From assembly GCF_003438995.1 (NCBI RefSeq), contig NZ_QSUN01000020.1, positions 9,989 to 73,988 on the forward strand: a DNA stretch of 64,000 nt, given 5' to 3'. Both the position numbers and the translations under genes were made by a program. The stretch is from Bacteroides sp. OM05-12. Lineage in GTDB: Bacteria > Bacteroidota > Bacteroidia > Bacteroidales > Bacteroidaceae. Below the pieces are notes generated by a model that had not been told where the DNA came from, did not search any database, and saw only the letters and a program-made list of their open reading frames with translations. This document shows, piece after piece, positions 55,239-63,968 of the stretch (its first letter is position 1; each line of letters begins with the position of its first letter).

Positions 55239-56758
55239 TTAAAAACACAGGTTATCTATACGCCAAGATGGGGGTAACGATGTTCATATCGTTATACACC
55301 ACCCGTCTGATACTAAACTCCTTAGGAGCAACCGACTTCGGTATTTTCAATATCGTAGGCGGAGCTATTGCCATGCTGGGATTTCTCAATGCGGCAATGG
55401 CAAGTGCCACCCAACGGTTCATGTCCTATACCGAAGGAGAAGGAAACAAAGAAAAACAGAAAAGTATATTCAATGTCAGTGTAGTTCTACACCTTCTCAT
55501 TGCATTAATCGTTGGAGTAGTATTATTGATAGCTGGCTATTTCTTTTTCAATGGTATTTTGAATATACCATCCGATAGGATATTTGCAGCGCAAGTTGTT
55601 TATGGGAGTTTGATTGTCAGCACTATGTTTACAGTAATGACTGTTCCATACGATGCCGTGCTTAATGCGCACGAAAATATGCTCTATTATTCCATTGTAG
55701 GGATTGTTGAATCTGTTCTAAAACTGTCCGTAGCCCTTATTGTCGTGCATACCCTTTCGGATAAACTGATTGTTTATGGTATATTGATGGCGTGCATTCC
55801 ATTGATTACCATGAGTATCATGCGGGTATATTGTCATAAGCACTATGAAGAATGTATTATACAGCCTCGTAGATATTGGCATAGAGGGTTGATGAAAGAG
55901 ATGAGTAGCTTTGCGGGGTGGAACTTAATCAGAACTTCAATTACCATGACCAGTGCATATGGACAAGGTATTATTCTAAATCATTTTTTTGGAGTTATAT
56001 TAAATGCAGCTCAGGGGATAGCCGGTCAAATTAATGGTCAACTACAAGTTCTGTCTTCTAACATGTTAAAAGCCTTAAATCCAATTTTAGGGAAAAGCGC
56101 TGGGGCTAATAATAAAGAACTGTTACTAAAATCCACCATATTAGGAGCTAAATATTCAGCAGCATTATATCTATTAGTAGCTATACCTATTTTTATAGAA
56201 GCACCTTATATCTTAAAAATATGGTTAAAAAACATACCGGAATGGACTATAATATTTGTGAGATTCCAATTGCTCAAAAGCTTTATAGAGTTTCAATTTA
56301 CCACTTTACCCGGAGCCATTAATGCCACAGGAAAAATAAAAAAATACACTATTTGGAGCAGCATTTCCAATATTATGCAATTACCTGTCATCTATCTATT
56401 TTTCAAAATTAGTTTTCCACCTTATTCCATGTATATCTCGACTATATTATTCGGGAATATATGTGTTTACATCATTGCGATGCATTATGCTAAATTATAT
56501 TATCAATTATCCATTTCTGTATACTTCAAAAAAACATTATTGCCATTATATATCACAACTACATTAGTTATGGGTTTACTATATATAGTTCAAAGCCTGT
56601 TTGAAATAAATTCCATATGGCGACTTCTTTCTTTCATTATATTATCTATACTACTATTTATTTTAACATTTTTCATAATTGGCTGTACAAAAGAAGAGAA
56701 GAACTTAATTTTTGAATTAAAGAATACAATTTCTAACAAGATATTCCACCATAATTAA
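55217..56758 (+). CDS. Polysaccharide flippase (Wzx/MOP family)
   Basis: 513 residues from ATG at 55217 (MSTANRVIKNTGYLYAKMG). Many membrane helices (about 12-14) and the family-like start 'TTRLILNSLGATDFGIFNIVGG' (key part LGATDFGIFN). It should flip lipid-linked repeat units across the inner membrane. GC content drops within this gene: the first ~250 bp match upxZ, the rest is AT-rich, suggesting a recombination edge near 55.5 kb. Confidence 0.92.
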   Translation: MSTANRVIKNTGYLYAKMGVTMFISLYTTRLILNSLGATDFGIFNIVGGAIAMLGFLNAAMASATQRFMSYTEGEGNKEKQKSIFNVSVVLHLLIALIVGVVLLIAGYFFFNGILNIPSDRIFAAQVVYGSLIVSTMFTVMTVPYDAVLNAHENMLYYSIVGIVESVLKLSVALIVVHTLSDKLIVYGILMACIPLITMSIMRVYCHKHYEECIIQPRRYWHRGLMKEMSSFAGWNLIRTSITMTSAYGQGIILNHFFGVILNAAQGIAGQINGQLQVLSSNMLKALNPILGKSAGANNKELLLKSTILGAKYSAALYLLVAIPIFIEAPYILKIWLKNIPEWTIIFVRFQLLKSFIEFQFTTLPGAINATGKIKKYTIWSSISNIMQLPVIYLFFKISFPPYSMYISTILFGNICVYIIAMHYAKLYYQLSISVYFKKTLLPLYITTTLVMGLLYIVQSLFEINSIWRLLSFIILSILLFILTFFIIGCTKEEKNLIFELKNTISNKIFHHN

Positions 56759-56769
56759 AAATTTTTATC

Positions 56770-57774
56770 ATGATTTCTGTTGTTATACCCCTTTATAACA
56801 AAGCACATACTATTGTTAACACGCTTCAAACTGTATTGAATCAAACGTTTAAGGATTTTGAAGTGATAATTATAAACGATGGTTCCACGGATAATGGTGT
56901 TGAAGTTATAAATAAGCATTTTAATGATTCGAGAATCAAGATTATCAATCAAGACAATCAAGGGGTGAGTGCTGCACGTAACAGAGGGGTAGAGGAGTCA
57001 ATAAGTGACTGGGTAGCTTTTCTGGATGCTGATGATGAGTGGCATCCCGAGTATTTAGAATATGTGTTCAAAGCAATTAGTTCTTATTCTGAAGCAGGAA
57101 TGATCTGTACCGGTGGGATAGTTGGTGATATCAGAAATCGTTACAATGTATATTATAGGTTAGCAAATAAATATATTGATAAAATCGTATCAGTTGATTA
57201 TTTTGAAAACCCGGGAGTCTTCGGGCATACAAGTGCGACCGTTGTAAGAAAAGATATTTTCGGATATGCAGGTAAATTTCCATTAGGAATGAAGCGTAGT
57301 CAGGATTTAGCCTGTTTTTATTCGGTTGCATTAATTTCTAAGGTTGTTTATATCGGTTTGCCTTTAAGTAGATATAACGGCGGCGTTGAAGCCCAGACTA
57401 CCTCTTTAAAAAATGAATCAGTAATAAAGCATATTGTCAATTACTATAATTGGGTAATGAGAAATTACCAAAAAACAAACATGGTTAATAAAACATTTTT
57501 GATTTTTATTAAATACAATATCCGCCACTTGATAAAGAATTGTGTAACAAGAAAAGATTGGGATTCAATAGATTATTTTTATAATAATCTGGATGATAAT
57601 ATTTTATCTTTATTTTTTCCTTTTGAAAAAGTTTTATATTGTGATAAAAATAGGTATGCTTTAGCTGTTTTATGGATAAATATCACAAAAATCATTTGGC
57701 GCTTACATCGCTTTCCAATTGTAGGCAAGCGTATTGATACAAAAAAAATTCCTTCAAAATATTGTATATGGTAA
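56770..57774 (+). CDS. Glycosyltransferase family 2
   Basis: 334 residues. GT-A fold start 'ISVVIPLYNKAHTIVNTL', 'IINDGSTDNG' and the metal-binding 'AFLDADDEWH'. Transfers an activated sugar to the growing repeat unit on the cytoplasmic face; donor unknown. AT-rich. 11-bp gap to the flippase gene; overlaps the next gene by 7 bp. Confidence 0.93.
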   Translation: MISVVIPLYNKAHTIVNTLQTVLNQTFKDFEVIIINDGSTDNGVEVINKHFNDSRIKIINQDNQGVSAARNRGVEESISDWVAFLDADDEWHPEYLEYVFKAISSYSEAGMICTGGIVGDIRNRYNVYYRLANKYIDKIVSVDYFENPGVFGHTSATVVRKDIFGYAGKFPLGMKRSQDLACFYSVALISKVVYIGLPLSRYNGGVEAQTTSLKNESVIKHIVNYYNWVMRNYQKTNMVNKTFLIFIKYNIRHLIKNCVTRKDWDSIDYFYNNLDDNILSLFFPFEKVLYCDKNRYALAVLWINITKIIWRLHRFPIVGKRIDTKKIPSKYCIW

Positions 57775-58787
57775 TTATTGAAAAAGCAATGCGCAAATTG
57801 CGAACACATCTTGTTACAGTAACAAAAAATTCACCTTTCTATTTATATATCTATCAATCCTATTGGCACTATCTATTTTATTCTCCCAAAGAGGGATATA
57901 ATCCAACAGTTGAATTATACTATACAGCCCGTCCTAATCCTGGGGCCGGAATCGGCCATCAAATGGCAAACTGGATAGCAGGATATTGGTATGCAAAGCA
58001 ATTCGAACTAAAGTTCGCTCATTTGCCTTTTTCCAGCAAACAATGGGAGGATTTTTTAGGGTTTGGAATTAATGAAACAACAGTAAAAGAATTGAAACAA
58101 AGAAAGTATAAAGTAAGAAAATTACCCCTGTTTAACGCAGGCAATGAAAAAGAAATTGCTATCAATAAAAAAATTATCCAATCCTATTCCGGAGAAAAAG
58201 TTGTATTCATAGCTGAACAAGATCAATTTTATGAGGAACAACATGGAGTTATGAAAGATATCAAAAGAAAATTTTATTCAGCTCCGGCCCGTAAGAATGA
58301 TAAATTAATTTACTCCAAAGAGAACTTCAATATAGCTATCCATGTGCGTAGAGGGGATATTATGGCAGACCCTTCCAATCCCAATTTGGCTATGCGCTAT
58401 TTAAGTAATGATTATTATGAAAAAGCACTCCGACAGGTCATTGGTAGTATAAAGATAGATAAGCCCATACATATATATATTTTCTCTCAAGGTATCCCTG
58501 AAGATTACCCGGAGTTTGCGCATTACAAAAATATACATTGGTATTTAGATATGTCGGCACAAGATTCTTTTTTACATATGGTTTATGCTGATTTATTGAT
58601 AACCAGCAAGAGTTCTTTTTCGTATAAGCCGGCTTTACTTAGTAACGGAATAAAGGTCTGTCCTAAATATTTCTGGCATGGATATCCGGATACAGAAGAC
58701 TGGATATTATGTGATAATAACGGAAACTTGGATAATAGTTTAAAAAAAACATCAGAAATAAATTCAAAAAAAATGATTCATGAATAA
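57768..58787 (+). CDS. GT11-like fucosyltransferase-type glycosyltransferase (HxRRxD)
   Basis: About 339 residues from the ATG at 57768; an in-frame TTG lies at 57762 and another ATG at 57789. Features: 'GAGIGHQMANWIAGYWYA' near residue 58 (cf. GxGNQxxxYA of GT11) and 'IHVRRGD', the donor-binding HxRRxD motif of alpha-1,2/alpha-1,6-fucosyltransferases. A GDP-fucose donor is likely but not certain. Overlaps the polymerase gene by 8 bp. Confidence 0.8.
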   Translation: MVIIEKAMRKLRTHLVTVTKNSPFYLYIYQSYWHYLFYSPKEGYNPTVELYYTARPNPGAGIGHQMANWIAGYWYAKQFELKFAHLPFSSKQWEDFLGFGINETTVKELKQRKYKVRKLPLFNAGNEKEIAINKKIIQSYSGEKVVFIAEQDQFYEEQHGVMKDIKRKFYSAPARKNDKLIYSKENFNIAIHVRRGDIMADPSNPNLAMRYLSNDYYEKALRQVIGSIKIDKPIHIYIFSQGIPEDYPEFAHYKNIHWYLDMSAQDSFLHMVYADLLITSKSSFSYKPALLSNGIKVCPKYFWHGYPDTEDWILCDNNGNLDNSLKKTSEINSKKMIHE

Positions 58788-59976
58788 TATATGGATTTTA
58801 TTTTTTATCCTTCTTTATTTGATTAATCCATTTGTAGGAATGGTTATTCTTTGTCTATTAAAGATTGTCAATAATCATAAAGATAAAATATCCGATACTC
58901 TATTATTCCTGTTTATTACCATTTACGCTTGTTTAATACAATCAACCAGAATCTGGAATATCCACCAACCTTCCGATTGGTATGGTGGCGGATATTGGGG
59001 AATTTTCGATGAAATAAGCAAGCACTCTTTCTACGAATTTATTCTATCGACAGAAAGGGAACCAATGTGGAGACTTTTAAACTATATAGGTTATTATATA
59101 ACAGATGGAAATTATTACATATTCATTAATAGTATCACAATTATCACCATTTTTATCACCTGTTATTCTATTTTCATTTATTGGAGGAAAACTAAAGCTG
59201 ATATTTTTACGTTAATAGCATCATTGTTTTTATTCATTTTTTTTAGAGAATATTGGGGGATTCTTAATAACTTAACAAGACAGTTCTTCTCTATTAGTCT
59301 TATTTCTTATGTATATGTTGCAAAAGTTACTAATAATAAGATTAAATGGTGGTTATTAATTTCAGCAGGTTTAATTCATACTATGTCTTTCATTTTTATT
59401 GCATTTTTGTTTATAAAACCTCTCTATTCTATTATCCGTAAAAAACAGTTCTTATTGGTAGGTTTTATTTTTATTGGTATATCATTTGTCATCAGTAACA
59501 TTTCCATATTCAAAAATATATTCGCCGGAATAGATTTCATTTTATATGGAATGAACAGATTGGAGAACGCTTCTAATCCTATGGATCAAAATTTTTTAGA
59601 CTCTACCGCTGTATGTTTAACAGCTGCAATTATTATTCTTATCTGTATTATAATGAACTATTACTCCAAATATAATAAAACAAATGTTTTTTATACAAAT
59701 GTTTTAATGATAACAATGCTTATATGTGCTTCGATAATATCTTTGGCTCCGGAGATTATGGGTAGAATGTATGTATCCAGATTTTATTTATTCCCCTTTG
59801 TCCTTCCATATTTTATGATAAATAGGAAGATTATCCATATTGTTTATTCTATGGGAATTATTGTATTTTTTTCAATTCGATTTTTTCTAACATTTGATAC
59901 AATGGCTGATGGGGTGTTCTTTCCTAAGATAAATAATTTTTTAGTTTGGAATATTGCTGACTATTTTATCAGGTAA
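58780..59976 (+). CDS. Polysaccharide polymerase (Wzy/EpsG-like)
   Basis: 398 residues, about ten to eleven membrane helices, with a soluble stretch 'HQPSDWYGGGYWGIFDEIS' between early helices and 'FREYWGILNNLTRQFFSISL', a pattern of EpsG-type Wzy proteins. It should join flipped repeat units in the periplasm. Very AT-rich. Confidence 0.82.
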   Translation: MNNIWILFFILLYLINPFVGMVILCLLKIVNNHKDKISDTLLFLFITIYACLIQSTRIWNIHQPSDWYGGGYWGIFDEISKHSFYEFILSTEREPMWRLLNYIGYYITDGNYYIFINSITIITIFITCYSIFIYWRKTKADIFTLIASLFLFIFFREYWGILNNLTRQFFSISLISYVYVAKVTNNKIKWWLLISAGLIHTMSFIFIAFLFIKPLYSIIRKKQFLLVGFIFIGISFVISNISIFKNIFAGIDFILYGMNRLENASNPMDQNFLDSTAVCLTAAIIILICIIMNYYSKYNKTNVFYTNVLMITMLICASIISLAPEIMGRMYVSRFYLFPFVLPYFMINRKIIHIVYSMGIIVFFSIRFFLTFDTMADGVFFPKINNFLVWNIADYFIR

Positions 59977-59989
59977 ATATAATAATAAA

Positions 59990-60445
59990 ATGATTCTAAA
60001 TAGATTATTCCGTAAAATTCGAACTTCCATTTTTTTACATGGGCTCAAAGAAAAAGGAAAATATATATCTTTATTTTTCCCTTTAACTATAGAAGGAAAA
60101 TCCAATGTTTCAATAGGCAGTAATACAGGGATAGGTAGTTATGTTCATATTTGGGGAGGAGGTGGAGTTAAAATTGGTTCGAATGTATTAATTGCTGCCC
60201 ATTGTTGTATAACCTCATTAGGTCATAATTATCATTCCTCTAAAATACGTGAAGGTTCTATGATATCCAAATCCGTGTCAATAGAAGATGATGTTTGGCT
60301 CGGTTATAATGTTACGGTTTTACCGGGTGTTACAATAGGAAAAGGTTCTGTAATTGGAGCTGGCAGCGTAGTTTGTTCAGATATTCCTCCATATTCAATT
60401 GCAGTAGGCAATCCTGCTAAAGTCATTAAAAGACGGATTATGTAG
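59990..60445 (+). CDS. Hexapeptide-repeat acyltransferase
   Basis: 151 residues from the ATG at 59990 (MILNRLFRKIRT); an earlier TTG overlaps the polymerase end. Left-handed beta-helix repeats ('IGSNTGIGSYVHI', 'VKIGSNVLIAAHCCITSLGHN', 'VTIGKGSVIGAGSVV') and end 'GNPAKVIKRRI', as in WbbJ/LacA-type O-acetyltransferases. Likely decorates the capsular sugar with acetyl. Confidence 0.88.
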   Translation: MILNRLFRKIRTSIFLHGLKEKGKYISLFFPLTIEGKSNVSIGSNTGIGSYVHIWGGGGVKIGSNVLIAAHCCITSLGHNYHSSKIREGSMISKSVSIEDDVWLGYNVTVLPGVTIGKGSVIGAGSVVCSDIPPYSIAVGNPAKVIKRRIM

Positions 60446-60482
60446 TTCATTATTCGTTGTATTGAAATAAAAAACAGTAAAT

Positions 60483-61469
60483 ATGAATCAAATATCCATA
60501 CTTAGATTCTTTCGTAAACTCTATTCAAAAAGTATCGGTACTTATCAATTTCCTCCGCTTCCTTGCGAGAGAAATATAGATAAAGCGTCAGATGTAATTT
60601 ATAACTTACTTGATACAGGTAAACCTTGTATGATTGCCCGTTTCGGAGCAACCGAACTGTCCACAATCGTGAATTATTTAGGAGTTCAATCTTTAAATCA
60701 TAGTAAATGGAGTTTTATTCAAGGAAAAGCTGCAGAATGGTGGTGGAATCCGAAAATACTCAAACAAATGGAGGTTTGGTCAGGCTTTTTTCCCTCTACA
60801 CCGGATACAGTTTCTCGTTTTTGCGGATTAATGTTAAATGATGCAAAAGAAATGGATATTTGCGGACTCTTCCAATCAATAGAAAATTCGGTACACTATG
60901 TATTACCCTATCTAAACAATCCTCAATTTATTCTTTTAGCTGCTTATGAAAATGCCACATCTAAAAATCCTTGGACACGAATATTAAAAGGTAAAAAGGT
61001 ACTGGTAGTACATCCTTTCGCTAGATTAATAGAGAAACAATATAAAGAAAAAAGAACTCTCCTTTTTGATAACCCTGATTCTTTACCGAAGTTTGAATTA
61101 CAGACAATCCAAGCGATTCAAAGTCTAGGAGGTATAAGTAACGGATTTAAGGATTGGTTTGAGGCGCTACAATGGATGAAAAATGAAATTGATAAACGGG
61201 ATTATGATATTTGCTTGCTAGGTTGTGGAGCTTATGGTTTCCCATTAGCTGCCCATGTAAAACGTCAAGGTAAACAAGCTGTGCATATCGGTGGAGGATT
61301 ACAGTTGTTTTTTGGAATAAAAGGAAAAAGATGGGAAGATATAGACGATACAGATTGTGGACTTCCCATAGGATATTACAAAAAATTACTAGCTAATCCG
61401 GCATGGGTACGTCCGGATGAATATATAACAGAACAAGCTAAAATGGTAGAAAACGGATGCTATTGGTAG
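60483..61469 (+). CDS. GT-D fold glycosyltransferase-like protein
   Basis: 328 residues, soluble. 'MIARFGATELSTI' near residue 50 fits the GT-D opening motif (RxGxxE), and 'LLGCGAYGFPLAAHVKRQGK' with 'AVHIGGGLQLFFGIKGKRW' at the C-terminus fits the same family. Probably another repeat-unit glycosyltransferase; donor unknown. Confidence 0.8.
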   Translation: MNQISILRFFRKLYSKSIGTYQFPPLPCERNIDKASDVIYNLLDTGKPCMIARFGATELSTIVNYLGVQSLNHSKWSFIQGKAAEWWWNPKILKQMEVWSGFFPSTPDTVSRFCGLMLNDAKEMDICGLFQSIENSVHYVLPYLNNPQFILLAAYENATSKNPWTRILKGKKVLVVHPFARLIEKQYKEKRTLLFDNPDSLPKFELQTIQAIQSLGGISNGFKDWFEALQWMKNEIDKRDYDICLLGCGAYGFPLAAHVKRQGKQAVHIGGGLQLFFGIKGKRWEDIDDTDCGLPIGYYKKLLANPAWVRPDEYITEQAKMVENGCYW

Positions 61470-61475
61470 TTTTTT

Positions 61476-62183
61476 ATGATCGTTTTTTATATGAAAATAG
61501 ATTTTAAAAGAATCAACCAAGCTTTTTTTCGTCTTATTTATTTGCCTTACGGGCTAATCAAAGCATTATTTATTATAGCAAATAATGCAGCCAGAGACAT
61601 TGATAATAAGAGAAGATATTCTTCTTCAATAATTGACAAAGGGTGCTCTTTTACTCCTGATTGTAAAATAGGGGAAAAATCCCATTTACTAGGAAGAGGT
61701 TCTATATTTAATCATGTAACTATTGGTGATTATACTTACATTGGCAGGGGAGCTTTAGTTCAGAATTGCAGTATTGGAAAATATTGTTCTATATCTCATG
61801 AAGTTATACTTGGTTTAGGATCTCATCCTCTAAATTTATTCTCTACATCACCATTATTTTATAGAGTAAATAATCCTTTAAAAATTCAAATTGTAAAACA
61901 AGATTCTGAATTTGTAGAATATAAGCCAATAGTAGTGGGCAATGATGTATGGATTGGGGCCCGTGCTATTATCATGGATGGTGTAGTTATTGGACATGGG
62001 GCAGTAATAGCCTCAGGAGCTATTGTTACTAAGGATGTTCCTCCGTACGCTGTTGTTGCAGGAGTCCCGGCCAAATTAATCAGATATAGAATAGAACCTT
62101 CAAAAATCAAGTCTTATTTACAGTCCGACTGGTATAACTTACCACCAAATGATGCCTATAGATTAATGTCCGGACAACAATAA
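61476..62183 (+). CDS. CatB-related O-acetyltransferase
   Basis: 235 residues; ATG at 61476, with a second ATG at 61491 possible. An N-terminal extension (about 1-55) precedes hexapeptide turns ('[20 protein letters not shown]', '[19 protein letters not shown]') and '[10 protein letters not shown]'-type loop ('[15 protein letters not shown]'), ending '[10 protein letters not shown]'. The His in 'LGSHPLN' fits the catalytic His of the xenobiotic acetyltransferase subgroup. In this setting a sugar acetylase is more likely than drug resistance. Confidence 0.88.
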   Translation: MIVFYMKIDFKRINQAFFRLIYLPYGLIKALFIIANNAARDIDNKRRYSSSIIDKGCSFTPDCKIGEKSHLLGRGSIFNHVTIGDYTYIGRGALVQNCSIGKYCSISHEVILGLGSHPLNLFSTSPLFYRVNNPLKIQIVKQDSEFVEYKPIVVGNDVWIGARAIIMDGVVIGHGAVIASGAIVTKDVPPYAVVAGVPAKLIRYRIEPSKIKSYLQSDWYNLPPNDAYRLMSGQQ

Positions 62184-62203
62184 ATTCACAAAATATAGAA
62201 AAC

Positions 62204-63034
62204 ATGCAATCCCTAGCCATCCTCTTAACCGTCTTCAATCGCAAGGCAAAAACTTTACAATGCCTGCAAAACCTATATGTTCAACTCCCGATAGAAGAAT
62301 ACACCGTAAGCGTTTACCTGACAGATGACGGCTGCACCGACGGGACTCCCGAAACTGTCAAAGAACAATTCCCTGAGGTCAACATTCTTCATGCGGATGG
62401 GAATCTGTTTTGGAACAGGGGGATGTATAGGGCTTGGAGTAAGGCTGCCGAGACAAAAGACTATGATTTCTATATGTGGCTGAATGACGATACTACCGTT
62501 TATCCGGATGCATTAAGCATTTTATTACAAACATCAAGCGCTTACGAAGATAAATGTATTGTTGTGGGAACGACCTGTGCCGTAGGAAATCAGGCTATTA
62601 TCACTTATGGTGGAAGGATTAATGGGAAAGGATTAATACATCCATCGGATAGAATACAACAGTGTGATTTCTTTAACGGTAATATTGTGTTGTTCCCTAA
62701 AAGCGTTTTCGAAAAAGTAGGAATGAATGATTATCGTTTCCGTCATGCTTTAGGAGATTTTGATTATGGCATGCGTGCAAGGAAATTAGGAATACAATCG
62801 GTTGTTGCTCCGGGTATTTTGGGAGAGTGTGACGGGCATGACTCATTGCCCGTGTGGTGCAATCCGGAGAAACCCCTCAATAAGCGGTGGAAAGCTTTTC
62901 GCTCACCATTAGGGCACAATCCTGAAGAGTTCTTCATATACGAAAACCGCCACCACGGTATCGCGATGGCGTGTTTCCACTATTTTACCAATCATCTACG
63001 AGTGGTGTGTCCGTGGATATGGAAAGGGAGATAA
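62204..63034 (+). CDS. Glycosyltransferase family 2, last gene of the capsule locus
   Basis: 276 residues. 'LAILLTVFNRKAKTLQCL', 'LTDDGCTDGT' and 'MWLNDDTTVYPDALSIL' mark a GT2 enzyme of the rhamnosyl/galactofuranosyl-like type; 'DFDYGMRARKLG' is the acceptor-side acid motif. Base composition returns towards the chromosomal average here, unlike the AT-rich genes before it. The locus ends without an initiating sugar-phosphate transferase. Confidence 0.92.
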   Translation: MQSLAILLTVFNRKAKTLQCLQNLYVQLPIEEYTVSVYLTDDGCTDGTPETVKEQFPEVNILHADGNLFWNRGMYRAWSKAAETKDYDFYMWLNDDTTVYPDALSILLQTSSAYEDKCIVVGTTCAVGNQAIITYGGRINGKGLIHPSDRIQQCDFFNGNIVLFPKSVFEKVGMNDYRFRHALGDFDYGMRARKLGIQSVVAPGILGECDGHDSLPVWCNPEKPLNKRWKAFRSPLGHNPEEFFIYENRHHGIAMACFHYFTNHLRVVCPWIWKGR

Positions 63035-63044
63035 TTAAACGGCA

Positions 63045-63353
63045 CTACCCCCAACATTCATTCTTAATCTCCCGGCATTGTCTGATTTGCCAGGGAGAAA
63101 GGACCTTTTCCAGTTCACGGAACTGCCAGCCTTTCATGAAACGGATTTCATCCTGTTCCTGACGGGTGGAGATACAGACACGGAAAAGGGCGGGGTCGGC
63201 GATAATCATATCATGAACACGCATACGCCACTGAAGGATGCTCATCTGATGGGGCGACAGACCGCCATAGATGGAAAGGTAGGCGTACATATCGGTGTAA
63301 TGGCGGGAGAAACGATGGTCCTCCTGCAACAGATAAAGGATTGTTTCTTTCAT
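63045..63353 (-). CDS. Small protein coupled to the amidase gene, unknown function
   Basis: 102 residues, helical and charged, no signal ('LYLLQEDHRFSRHYTDMYAY', 'MSILQWRMRVHDMIIADP'). I do not recognise a family. Its ATG overlaps the amidase stop (ATGA), so the two are translationally coupled. Confidence 0.65.
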   Translation of the reverse strand: MKETILYLLQEDHRFSRHYTDMYAYLSIYGGLSPHQMSILQWRMRVHDMIIADPALFRVCISTRQEQDEIRFMKGWQFRELEKVLSPWQIRQCREIKNECWG

Positions 63354-63751
63354 TGGAACAGGGTGTTTACGTCAAAGCAGGGACAGCGGTTGATGCGGTC
63401 GTATGACTGCAAACGGTTATGACCCACCACTTTGGCTTCGGGGAATACTTGTAGTAAGGAATTCACAAGATCATGCAGCGCATAACGCTGGTAGAGCGTA
63501 CGGGTATCCGAAGGGTTACCGTCAGAATCGGCACCGCCTTCATAGCAGATACCGACGCTGCAACGGTCGAAACCTTTGGCATGGCAGCCTTGCACGCTCA
63601 GCGGCAGGCGCTGACGGACATGTCCGTCACGCGCAATGTAGAAATGATAAACGGGAGTCGCCGCATCGCCATAGTGCGCCGCACTGCAATGGATGACGAG
63701 GTATTTAACGACCCGTTCCAATAACATTCCACTAGTTTCCGGCTTGCTCAT
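63350..63751 (-). CDS. N-acetylmuramoyl-L-alanine amidase (T7 lysozyme-like)
   Basis: 133 residues from the ATG at 63751, which overlaps the smalltalk stop (ATGA). Family motifs: 'YLVIHCSAAHYGDA' (zinc His), 'YHFYIARDGHVRQRLPLS', 'GCHAKGFDRCSVGICYEGG' and 'VVGHNRL' plus 'CPCFDV' near the end. Cleaves the lactyl-Ala bond of peptidoglycan. No signal peptide; such small amidases next to capsule loci are common in Bacteroides. Confidence 0.93.
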   Translation of the reverse strand: MSKPETSGMLLERVVKYLVIHCSAAHYGDAATPVYHFYIARDGHVRQRLPLSVQGCHAKGFDRCSVGICYEGGADSDGNPSDTRTLYQRYALHDLVNSLLQVFPEAKVVGHNRLQSYDRINRCPCFDVNTLFQ

Positions 63752-63852
63752 CCCATACAAGAGCTTAGGCCGATAGCACCGGCAATGGAGGTGGCCACTG
63801 CGATAATGATTTTGAGGATAGTACCCCACAGGTTCTTTTTGTTTGTTGACAT
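63748..63852 (-). CDS. Smalltalk protein
   Basis: 34 residues, too short for usual gene finders: MSTNKKNLWG at the start, a hydrophobic helix with 'AVATSIAGAIG' and an end 'SSCMG'. Matches the smalltalk family that precedes amidases in Bacteroides. Reading frame checked codon by codon on the minus strand; its TGA overlaps the amidase ATG. Function unknown, possibly membrane-associated. Confidence 0.85.
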   Translation of the reverse strand: MSTNKKNLWGTILKIIIAVATSIAGAIGLSSCMG

Positions 63853-63894
63853 TCTTTTTTAAATTGATAAATGAATAATTGAGGAAACCGGGTT

Positions 63895-63968
63895 CGCGGA
63901 TAACGCTGATTCTGCTGATTAATACGGATAAAAATCCGTCTGCATCCGCCTGATCCGCGTCATCAGCG
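63895..63968. repeat. Intergenic dyad repeat cluster
   Basis: CGCGGAT (63895-63901) and CGCTGAT (63904-63910) recur inverted as ATCCGCG (63953-63959) and ATCAGCG (63962-63968), with a central hairpin ACGGAT-AAAA-ATCCGT (63924-63939). The outer pairs are offset, so alternative foldings are possible. Upstream of the smalltalk gene; no gene seen to the window end. Confidence 0.6.

Noticed and set aside
61476..62183. Antibiotic (streptogramin/chloramphenicol) acetyltransferase resistance gene
   Set aside because: The fold is shared with sugar acetyltransferases and the gene is inside a polysaccharide operon, so drug resistance is not supported.
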